From contig NW_006768796.1 in the NCBI RefSeq assembly GCF_000204055.1, forward strand, positions 939,092 through 1,003,091: a DNA stretch of 64,000 nucleotides. Reading direction: 5' to 3'. Both the position numbers and the translations under genes were made by a program. Below, in pieces: positions 54,766 to 64,000 of the stretch (its first letter is position 1; each line of letters begins with the position of its first letter). The notes under the pieces are model-generated. The model searched no databases. It saw nothing but the letters and a program-made list of their open reading frames with translations, and had not been told where the DNA came from. Origin of the DNA: Melampsora larici-populina 98AG31. Taxonomy: Eukaryota; Basidiomycota; Pucciniomycetes; Pucciniales; Melampsoraceae.

Positions 54766-57509
54766 TGGGTTAGAAAATGGCACTGTGCCTTTGGTCTGGC
54801 CTATTTTGATGGATTGAATGAGTACATGGATAAATATTACAAATCATACATGTATTTGTATTACACACAATTTATGAAATTCAAACTATGTATTTGAAGT
54901 GCCCAGCACTGCTCAGCACTTTGCCTTGTCAACAAGCGTTGACTCTCTGCGCTACCCCTCCCCTGACTTCTTCATGTGCACCAAACTGCGGGGGCTGCGG
55001 GGAATTGGCTCTGCTCCCGGCTCCCGCCCCCGTAATCCCCCGCGGGAATTTTCGTCCCAAAAACCATCCCGGATCCTGCCCTTGCAAGGGCGAGAGCCGG
55101 GGGCGGGGCGAACCCCTAAACATAATCAAAAATTAAAGAAATGAGAGAGAAAAGAAAAAAAGAAAAAAAGAGAACTGATTTCAGTAATTCATGATTGTCT
55201 GGATTTCTTTTTATTTGCCTCTTCTGTGTATGTTCTTAAATTTTTATATCTTCCATTTTCTAAACAATATTTTGCTAATAATGTGAATCCTTGAGGTGTA
55301 TCTAAGATTGTCTCTGTTGATGTTGTGTCAATTTTCAGTCTTTGTTGGTTTGATTTGTCTGTCTACAGACTTCACATTTATCTGAGTTTTCTTTATTTAT
55401 CCTAAAGAAGTGAATTGACAATGACCACTTCTGAGTTGAAGGTATCAGGCCAAATGTGATGATAAGTTGCAAGCCCCCCCTCCGCAGACTCCGGGGGATG
55501 TTTCTGCGGTTGGTGGGGCTTGTGTTAAGCTAGGCAATCAAATGATTTAGGTTTTAAAGGCGATTTCATTCAATCAAGAGAAAAAAGAAAACCAGCCTCC
55601 GTGTCTCCTAGTTGTTTCCCCGCCTTGATGATAAATTGCACTTTCCCTACTTACCAAGTTTGATATGCGAGTATGTAAAAAATAAGGCCAATGTGCAGGC
55701 GAGGCACCACGTCGATCAAATTCTGACTCGGGACATCTAAAGTTCGTCTTCCAAAGTTCATTATGTACATGGCAACTCAGGTTTCCACAGATTTGCATGG
55801 GCCACTGATATCTGTATAGAACACAGAAAAATTATGTACGGAAGGTCAAACAGTCTGACACCGTCGGCGCGGAGTTCATGTTGGAACGGAGAAAATCATG
55901 CAGACTTGAGTTCATGAAGGTTCATGATTGCCAATTTTAAGTTTGTTCAAACCAATTCAAACAATACAATCAAAAATCTCTATTTTTTTGGACAACTTTA
56001 TGGCAGCAAAAAAAATAGGGTGGCGCAGCAAGTAACCCAACCGTCTGTTGGTCATCTGTTCAAATATTTCTCCAACTCGCCAGCCAAAAGCCTCTGGTAG
56101 ACCAATGAGGTTAGCCTGAGATGCCTGTCACAGATGGCACTGCCCCAAAACTTGGCTGCCTATGAAAAAATTGTGTTGGTTGAGGCAGCTGGACACGGGA
56201 TAAACCTGTGATATCTCAGGAGCTCTAGCTCAAACCACTTTGGGTGACTTTGATGGTCTTCGTGTGGTGGAATCCTATGTCGGCCAAAGCTGATCAAATC
56301 GTCGCCCAAGCCCTACTGATAGCATTTGAGGAATTTCAGCGGGATCTGATAAAGCCTATCTACTTTCCTCTATCCCAAAGCAGAAATAAATGTGTAAACT
56401 CAAAACAACCCAACTTCTTGAGACTACAAGAAGATAACCTTTTTGGCAACTTGTTGGATATTCCTGCTTGGAGGCTCAGTTCAAATACACAGACCTGATG
56501 GAATCTGTATAGGACTGTTAATGAGGCCCTTATGTGCACTACAAATTTTACATGCTTCACCACCTAAGTCAACAGACCATGACGTGTGAAATTCCACATT
56601 GTAGTCAAGCTCACAAGAGACTTAGACCTGCTTACTGGTGTTGAGCACACAAGGCCCTTGGTGGCAGAGTTTTGTATCAACGGAGCATTTTTTGTTTGAT
56701 TATCAAATTAATCACAATGAAGGTATGTTCAAGTTGGCCAACTGGTACATTCACTGACACTAAACTGGTCTTTTGGAATATCCAGTTTTCATCTCAGTCC
56801 AAATCCACTCCAAATCTCAAGATACAAACCTTTGAGATGTCAATAGGGAGTGAAGAAGTCCAGTGTAGATTGGATTTCAATTCTGGAGGTCACACTTGAA
56901 CTTTCCTGATAGGCTATAAATGAATATTTCAAAAGAAGAAAAAGAAGACAAGGAAGGGTATCAAATATTTACAACAGTACCTTGTAGAAAATTGGTCCAA
57001 AATGTTATGAGTTCAGGAAATATGGCAATCACAATATACACATGACACATTTTAGCAGGAAATCTTTCACTAGACCCATTTGTGTATGTACTATGTATGT
57101 CCCCTACCCAGATTGCAATCTAACTAGAAACCATAGGCACCCTTCATAACTATAACCCTAGACCCAGACTCCTGGTCTTGGCCCTGAAACCCAGCCTACA
57201 AGACAGATGTTTGGTGGGAATTTAAAGATGAAAATTTCAGAATCAGTGTTGATATGATAAATATTTACTTGATCTTATACATTCATGAATTTTCTCTATA
57301 TATAGCCATAATTACAAGGAATTATAGGATAACCACACATTTAGGATGATCAACTTCAATACATATTTTGAGCCAAGTTCTGAATTGCTGCTTGCCTTGG
57401 GTTTATCTTCAATCTTTCTTGTTTTTTTTCTTTTCCTGCCAATTTCCAGTTCATTAGTCCATGATCAGATTGTAGAATCATTGTTATGGAAGTCAGGATA
57501 AACAGGGAG
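54766..57509. other. Gene-poor region with GC-rich islets
   Basis: No supported gene. A GC-rich patch at 54895-55115 contains CCGGCTCCCGCCCCCG and CGAGAGCCGGGGGCGGGGCG in inverted relation, like the border of a MITE. A hairpin AAGCCCC...GGGGCTT sits at 55472-55522. ORF 56244-56498 has no motif. The rest is AT-rich. Confidence 0.4.
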
Positions 57510-58920
57510 TTAATTTTTTGTCATGTCCTCCTCTGATCTGAATTTCTTTTGCCATGTAGATATTCTGCTACGTGGAAGCCCTAAGACTGCAGCAACTTTT
57601 TTTTGAGTGTCTCCACTTTTTTGGTAATATTCCACCACTGCTTTCTGGACCTCTTCAGGGTACTTTGTCACTTTAAGATCTGAATGGAGAGTTTTGCTTG
57701 ACAGGAAGGATTCAATTCCATCAGGTGTTTCTTCTGCCTTTAACCAACTTCTAAGAGTGGTATTGTCGATATGAAACATTCTTGATGTCTCTGTGATGTT
57801 ACGGCCATGTGTTTTGTGCCATTCAACCACTTCCTTCTTGAACTTTTGGCGCTCCTCAATGTAGTTACAGAAATCCATTTTTCCACCACTTCCATTGTAC
57901 TGCCTCATCCAAGCAGATATAGTAGATTCAGTGATATTGTAATGTGCTGCGGCAGCTGCCTGTGTCTTAAAGTCCCCACATGACTCAACCACCATCTTCT
58001 TGAACAAAGGGGGGTACTTGGTTTGGGTATGTACTCCATTTGAAAGCCTTCCTTGATTTTGGGCCTTTCTCACAACAGAGATCAATGCAAGTAATTCCTT
58101 GGATAACTGGTCTTGTTCAGCATCTCTCATAGGTGACTGTTCTTTCTGTGAAGTTGACTCCAAGGTTGTTGGTAAAGTTTCTTGCCGTAGAACTAAATAA
58201 GCACACGGGAATGTGTAAGAATCAACCCGTCAATATGGGCTCAATGCAGCAACGCAGAACTCAAGAGCGACCTTTTGATGCAATGCGAATCCTTTCAAGC
58301 TTACCACTCGCGATTGATTTCTTGCGCCCCGTTGATCCTTCAAGAACGGCTTTGCGTTTCTTTGGTCGGCTCAGACCCTCATGTGCTCTGGACTCCGAGC
58401 GTAGTTTCTCAGGACTCTTCGTAGATGATGATAATCCCTTAGATTCAGACATTGAATCACTCTTCTCCAATTCTTCATTTGAACGATAGATCTGTGCCAG
58501 TGGACGCATCTTGATCTTACTTTCTGATGTCCTACGAGCCGCTGGTTTTCTAGGAGACCTACCCTGGGTACCACATTTTGTCCTTTTCATTGAAGGTTCT
58601 GACGTTTGGACATTTGAGGCCAAGGCGGTAGAAGCCGAGTCGTTGACCGCAAAGGCCCGCAGATCTGATTTCGGGGTGCTGTTGCTAGAATCGATGATAT
58701 TTCCGTGCATGTCACCAAGTACTTCTTCTTGGCCTTCGCGCCTAGTGTCCATGTGAATGTGTTCCTCTGGGAGAATCTCTGGTGCTAAGTTCAGGTCAAT
58801 CCCGGACATGCTACCGCGCATGCCTCTGACGGCCTTGATTGCGTTGTCCTTTGTAGCCAATACATGAGGTGCGATACAGAATAGAACAAGAATGAAGAGT
58901 TTTCTCCAATCGACCGTCAT
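57510..58920 (-). CDS. Predicted secreted protein with DLNxxP motif, basic NLS and three HTH-like repeats
   Basis: Exon 1 58920-58305, intron 58304-58193 (GTAAGC...TTTAG), exon 2 58192-57510; they join in phase to 432 residues. Residues 1-22 form a signal peptide (WRKLFILVLFCIAPHVLA). DLNLAP at 42-47 fits the plant EAR repression consensus DLNxxP. Residues 70-200 are Ser/Lys-rich with RSPRKPAARR and RPKKRK...GRKK (about 185-201), nuclear-localisation-like. Exon 2 has three related segments at about 265-304, 322-357 and 382-422. Each is K-x-(V)VE..., an Ala/Thr-rich helix, and a (S/T)-x-(I/L)-x-x-W recognition-helix pattern, like Psq/transposase HTH domains. Exon 2's own first in-frame ATG would be late, supporting the join. 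Role inferred: possibly a secreted nuclear effector. Alternatives: two separate genes, or a transposon-derived DNA-binding protein whose N-terminus is not a true signal. Confidence 0.65.
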
Positions 58921-59610
58921 GATAAATCACAATGGTGTCCTGAGGTGAAATCTATTATTTCTAGGGCGATGAAGTCTGTTTGCTTGTGGGGGCCAAGTAT
59001 TTATCAAATGCCAGCCTTTCACGCTCAATGCTTCCGAATTGAAAAATGTGAAGCAAGTGAGATTTTGATACACCAACGGACAAGAAATTTGTTTTGTATT
59101 CAGATATTGGCCAGCATGTGACAGGACTTGAACCATTTTGCATGCATTGCAGCTGCGCAGAGTTGACTGAGAAGCCTAAATATAGCTCTCCAAAGAAAAG
59201 TTTGTGCACAAGTTTTAAACCAACCATCTCTGGCGTGTCTCGGTGCCATTATTACAAACTGAGCATTCAATCCTATTCGACCTCTCAACTTTGAGGCGCA
59301 GACCTAGCATGTTCGTTCTTCCATGATGTATATGACGGCTCGTGATGCATTTGTGATTGTTGTCTATTTCCTGGAACAAACAATGTGAGTTGGAAATAGT
59401 AGTGTGATAAAGTTGAAGAAAAGCTGGCATGCGATGAGGGCCCCGGGGTGAAGTAAGCTGTGGGGATGAAGTGTTGTATTTCAAGTGATATGTGGTTTTG
59501 GATTATGTACATAATAACTTGCTGTGGCAGCCTCAGCCTGGCTCGCGATGATTCATCGATGACCAAGCCGTTCAGCTATCAGTGACCGAAGCGCAAAACT
59601 CTCAACGTCT
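58921..59610. other. Divergent promoter region
   Basis: About 690 bp between the start codons of the HTH/secreted gene (minus) and the hydrolase gene (plus). Open frames here (58961-59227, 59215-59484, 59285-59566) overlap on the minus strand and have no motif. Regulatory sites cannot be named from sequence alone. Confidence 0.5.
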
Positions 59611-60947
59611 ATGAATCCCTTAAATATCCCTGGTATGAGGACTCTTCTTCGCTTCAGTTGGACCCTCATCAAAGCCGGCACAACCATGGCTGCCCTCATC
59701 GCCCTCCTGTTGTTGGTTTGAAGATGCTGAAGTTTATACGATTCTTCTCTAGTATACTTACTGACGTTGGTTTCGAAGATACACTTTTCAGAATAAGATG
59801 ATTTATCCGAGTTCGATGCCACCTGGATCTCGAGAAGTGGTTCCGGATCCCGATCAATTTGGAATGAAAGATTGGGAAAAGATCGAATTGGTTTCAGCAG
59901 ATCAAGTCAAGACTAAAACATTTGTGATCTTAGCAGCCAAAAAAGGTTCGATATCAGAAGAGGGGAAGCTTTTGAATGACTGGAGACGAAGTCGACCTAC
60001 TGTTTTCATGCTTCATGCTAATGCCGGCAATGTGGTAAGGGTTCAAAGTGTGTTATTCTTTCGTTTCAAAACAAAGACTGATTTGATCGATCTATTTCCT
60101 CGATCGCAGGGTCACCGCTTACCGATAGCCAAAGTGTTTGTTCAAAAGTACCACTTTAATGTGGTGGCCATCTCATACCGAGGCTATGGCCATTCATCGG
60201 GTACACCTTCCGAAAAAGGGATCCTTTTGGACTGTCAAACTGCTTTTGATTACATCAAGTCTCACCCTATCTTAGGAAACACCCCACTCTTTCTTTACGG
60301 TCAAAGTCTAGGAGGAGCAGTAGCTGTCGCATTGGCATCTGAATCTGTTAATCATGGAAAGGTGTCAGGGGTCATTTTGGAGAACACATTCGCAAACATG
60401 GTACATTCTCGTCTCAGAGTTTCCTCAGACATCCATCAGTCTTGAGCACATACACTGACAGTTTACTTGTAATTTACCTTTGGTTTTCTACTCACCCCCT
60501 TTTTAGCGCAAACTGATCCCATCAGTGATGCCTTTCATAGCTCCATTTTCGTTTCTATGTCATCAAACATGGGCTTCAGATACACGAATCCTCAATCTTA
60601 AATCAGCTAAAAATTCGACTCCATTCTTATTCCTATCTGGGTCAATGGATGAACTCGTACCACCTGATCATTTCCGTGCTCTTTATGATGCTTGTCCATC
60701 AAGTCTTAAGATTTGGAAAGAATTCCGTAAAGGAACACATAGTTCGTATTGCATCAAATTATCTCTAATGAAGCTCATTGAATGATAAAGATGGTTGATT
60801 ATTCTTGTTTTCAACGCTCAATTTGAAATATGTATTGTTCACTTTTCGATAACAGATGATACATGCTTACAGGAGTCTTATTTCCCAATCATTGGGGAAT
60901 GGGTTGAAAGCCATCAATCGCCGAAATCCACAATTCATGAAAAATGA
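59611..60947 (+). CDS. Bem46/ABHD13-type alpha/beta hydrolase
   Basis: Five exons: 59611-59715, 59792-60034, 60110-60400, 60507-60741 and 60856-60947, giving 321 residues, all in phase. An N-terminal membrane anchor (about residues 15-35: AGTTMAALIALLLL) precedes MIYPSSMPPGSR, the conserved lead of the Bem46 group. The nucleophile elbow is GQSLGGA, with the FMLHANAGN oxyanion-side motif and SYRGYGHSSG before it. The acid is in GSMDELVPP and the His in GTHND, the last split by intron 4. An in-frame stop lies upstream at 59560; ATG 59635 is an alternative start. Bem46 proteins are membrane-associated serine hydrolases at ER/perinuclear or plasma membrane sites; the natural substrate is not settled. 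Confidence 0.9.
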
Positions 60948-62067
60948 TGGTACTGTTGGTCGACCGAAACAGATCAGTAAAGAAGTCGAAAGGTTCAAAT
61001 GAGAATGAGATACGGAGAACTAGATACAAATGGCTTCGACTTGCCGATCAACATTTTACTCACAATCATCGTACTCTTGTAAGTTCGACGCCATCTTCAC
61101 TTTCCAAAATTCCTCTTTTGTGGACCTCAAGATTCGATGGACGCTGTTCGACTCAGCCTTTCAGAATTTTGTACACGCTAGATCCAATAAGTTTATACTG
61201 CTTTGTTGTAATTATATGTTCTGAGTCATTATAATTAGCATCCCTCACATGTCATCTAGCAACCAAGAGGAAGGGGAATTCCTATGACAAGCATTCGATA
61301 GATCCTCAGTTTTGATGGCTGCCGTGTAACGGGTCTCAGTTGGCCACACTTTTCCAATGATACTCTCATCCATGGAGTCAAACGGCTTATGTATATCCAC
61401 AGGGAAGCTACAGGTAAGTTCCATTGAGCTTCTGAGACGAATGATTGACGCCAAGTAAGGCGCTGCTTGGCATCATCCACCATCATCGCCCAAAAACGAC
61501 TTTGGAAGACTTTTGTGGGTTGTTTCCATCGAGTGATGGCCGATTTTAGGCTAAATTGGGTTACATATGCACATACCTCAGGATCAAGCCCCAAGCTGAT
61601 GATTTGGCGCTTCTATTTCATCTACAGTTGACGCTACCACTTGATCTTTAGCTCACAACGGGCGGCTCTGCCGTACGGGCCGGCACCCCGTATGGAAAGC
61701 AACCGGAAGACGGAGTGTTGGTAACGGAAGTCTGCTGAAGTACAGAATTGAAAGTATGATTGGGTGATAGCTATGAGCCTGTGTAGGAACACGTCAACCA
61801 TGTCTCCAAAGTCTTCCGAGTTTTTCAAGCCTGTTGAACTGGTCAGCAACCTGTTGTCATCCTATCAATTCTGAGCCACAGCCGGTCGATCACGACTTCC
61901 AAAGGCGGAACACCCGAATTGGAATATTTAAATGGAGACAGAGCCTTTGTCCCGTTTGACCTCAATTGGCACTCTGTGTTTGCCATTTGCAATCAACAAT
62001 TGTTTTTCGAGCATCTGCATCTCCTTTCATTTCTTTGTCAATTGTGAATTTTATCGTTGCATCCGTG
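60948..62067. other. Intergenic, possible unresolved minus-strand gene
   Basis: Minus-strand frames at 61245-61454, 61256-61594 and 61634-61849 overlap in different phases. Peptide FPVDIHKPFDSMDESIIGKV at about 61320-61400 looks protein-like, but I cannot build a convincing exon chain. Nothing else is recognisable. A GC-rich palindrome (GCCGTACGGGCCGGCACCCCGTA) is at 61670-61692. Confidence 0.35.
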
Positions 62068-63133
62068 ATGCATTCCTTATTTCTTACCGCTTGGTCGGTG
62101 GTTATGATCAGCCTTTTAGTTTCATCTCCTAACATTCTTGCTGCGCCAGCTAAACATGAACATCATGGCCCGCCTACAGCATCAAATCTTACTCCAACAA
62201 ATGCCAATAACAATCCTAATCCTAATCCCAATCTGAATCCAAATCCAAATCCAAATCTGATTCCGAATCCGAATCCAAACCCAAATCTGAATCCAAATCC
62301 TAACGATAAAACTGGACAGCTGGTTTACAAGGATTTTCAGGTAAAGTAAAGCTTTCCTTTGGTATATCTCTTCGCGTCTGTTGAGATCTGACTTTTGAGA
62401 TGATCACATAGATTTCGGATGGCAAAGCTGGAGATGCATTTGATAGGGCTAAAAAAGCAATAACCACTTCGGTTGGAGATAAAGTCTTCGATGACCTCAA
62501 AGGTATCACCTCAGAAGAGGAACAAAAGATCAGTACCATTCGTGTGACGGCTCAAAAAGCTGAGGCTACATTCGTTGCAAAAATCCAAGTTGAGTTTGGT
62601 TTCTTTGCAAGTGGCTTTTTTCTGAATCTCTTTTCTAATACTCGAATATTCAAACTTCTTCACCTTAGCAATCAGGTCGTGAATCGCCCGAGGGTTTGGA
62701 ATACTTTCGTGGAATGGTAAGAACTTTTGATCGTTGGACTTGGAGGAAAAGAAGTTTTGACTGATGGTTTGTTTGATCTTACTTCATAGATCAGTAACAA
62801 GGTTCTCAAATTGACTGCGCTTTTACTCATCATGGAGGTAAGTACCTCAGCATTGAAACATCTTAAAGATACAAGTCTGATTGGATGGTGCCTATTTTTT
62901 ATTCCAATAGAGCGATATTGAGAAGAATGGGTCAACTCATGTTTCTTCTGATACACCAGATGAAGTGAAAAAACTGTAAGTTCGAATTTTTTGCTTTATT
63001 TTTTTCTTACATAAGCTTGAAGTAGGCAATTGAACACTCTTGAATTGTATTTTCAACGTGATCCAGATTGAATAAGAACATCTCACTCGATAAGGCAGCC
63101 GCTGGTCAAACTCAAAAAGGAGTTGATGGTTGA
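62068..63133 (+). CDS. Secreted protein with Asn-Pro repeat (225 aa)
   Basis: Six exons: 62068-62340, 62412-62588, 62669-62716, 62790-62837, 62911-62975 and 63067-63133, all in phase with GT/AG borders. The ATG at 62068 is chosen because the next 25 residues form a signal peptide (FLTAWSVVMISLLVSS, cleavage near ILAAP). An earlier in-frame ATG at 61966 would put over 30 residues before it. Residues about 48-84 are an Asn-Pro repeat (NPNPNLNPNPNPNLIPNPN-like), then a helical, Lys/Asp/Ala-rich domain without Cys (KAGDAFDRAKKAITTSVGDK; ISTIRVTAQKAEA; LKLTALLLIMES; LNKNISLDKAAAGQTQKG). The family is unknown; the arrangement resembles lineage-specific secreted proteins of rusts. Probably extracellular or cell-wall associated. 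Confidence 0.75.
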
Positions 63134-64000
63134 GACTCTAGAAATCCATCTTTGTATACTTTTGATGTCTATTGCGTTTGTTGATTAGGTGTAAGAGGAA
63201 TTTGGGTTACTGAATACTTTTTGTAAAAGTTGTATTATCTTGATGGATAACTAGAAAGTTGAAGGAAAATATGGACAATTTCTCTAGTAGAAATTCTTGA
63301 GATGAAAATTCTGAAACATTTATATCTATGTGGTTAGAATTAAAAATGTAGATCATTGAGTCTAGCCAAAGAAACAAATCACATTTACTTGAGTTTCATT
63401 TCAACGTTTGAATTAGATTCTTTTCTGGTGGGGTATGGAATGGACTGCAGAGGGTCATGCAGTGGATATGGCTGCAACTATGTCAAATACTCACTTCTAT
63501 ACCCACTGAGCAATGCCCATAGCTCTATAGAATAGGGAAGAAGGTGCTGGTCAAGAATAATTGAGACTGGAACCTGAAAGCATTTGAATCAGTCTGAAAA
63601 GGTGCAATGGCAAATGTAACATCATGGGATTTTGTCATCTTTCACATCACAATTCAGCTGTGAGAAGAGAAAATTAGGATGAAGACAAGCTGAGGCCCAG
63701 GTGTCCAGTGATTAATAACAATGCGGAAAAATCACTGAACACATCTGACAATAAGATAAGAAGCAGAAGAAAACAGACTTGTCTTCCCCAAGGATCAAGA
63801 TGAGGAACGGGAAGTACATTCTAGACATGTCTGCATATATAACCACTCCCGCCCATCAGTCGATTTACCGGGGTTCCCTTCCGCTGGGCCAATAGGGTGT
63901 GATTGGCTCTTCTTTCAGTCATCACAAACTGAAATTTCTTTTATTGTAGGGATACGGCTTACCTTGAAGTGAACCATATGGTTCTCCTCTCAACACCACC
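63134..64000. other. Intergenic end of window
   Basis: AT-rich downstream region of the Asn-Pro protein gene with no supported gene up to the window end. A short TATA-like ATATATAA lies at 63836-63843. Confidence 0.5.

Noticed and set aside
61256..61594. 112-codon minus-strand ORF as a gene
   Set aside because: Overlapping frames in other phases and no motif; the exon chain could not be built.

Overview
The window looks like a chromosome segment of a basidiomycete, most likely a rust fungus (Pucciniales, Melampsora/Puccinia-like). Direct evidence: genes are split by many short introns (about 70-120 nt) with GTAAGT-type donors and TACTAAC-like branch sites. Non-coding DNA is AT-rich and packed with DNA transposons. 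Several genes encode predicted secreted, cysteine-rich or low-complexity proteins. The assignment to a rust is an inference from this combination; no marker in the window fixes the genus.

Layout. 1-4 kb: a pepsin-like aspartic protease (7 exons, minus). 4-6.2 kb: hairpin MITE copies and a small hypothetical gene divergent from the next one. 6.46-11.34 kb: translation initiation factor eIF5B (13 exons, plus). 11.3-17.1 kb: gene-poor, old repeats including a 568-bp foldback element. 17.15-18.6 kb: an F-box/LRR-like gene (minus), with a decayed paralogue near 22.5-23.0 kb. 20.2-21.1 kb: an unrecognised 3-exon gene. 23.97-24.77 kb: the NuA4 subunit EAF6 (minus). 25.8-26.7 kb: a palindrome-rich element with pol III-like boxes. 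26.95-30.6 kb: two paralogous cysteine-rich candidate effector genes; the first has a Tourist-like element inside its signal-peptide region.

31-51 kb is a transposon nest. It holds a 552-bp GC-rich hAT-like MITE. Next is a 9.9-kb PIF/Harbinger element (transposase plus Myb-like partner), whose transposase is split by a 5.5-kb hAT element. Last is an 8.0-kb hAT element (8-bp target duplication) that carries a Tc1/mariner element and a 3.4-kb TIR element with a host-like gene. 51-57 kb: a small secreted cysteine-containing protein, a hAT relic and MITEs.

57.5-63.1 kb is gene-rich again. A two-exon gene (minus) encodes a predicted signal peptide, a DLNxxP (EAR-type) motif, a basic nuclear-localisation-like stretch and three helix-turn-helix-like repeats. 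It is followed by a Bem46/ABHD13-type serine hydrolase and a secreted protein with an Asn-Pro repeat. The conserved housekeeping genes (eIF5B, EAF6, Bem46 hydrolase) share no operon-like logic. The biologically interesting theme is secreted proteins next to and disrupted by transposons.
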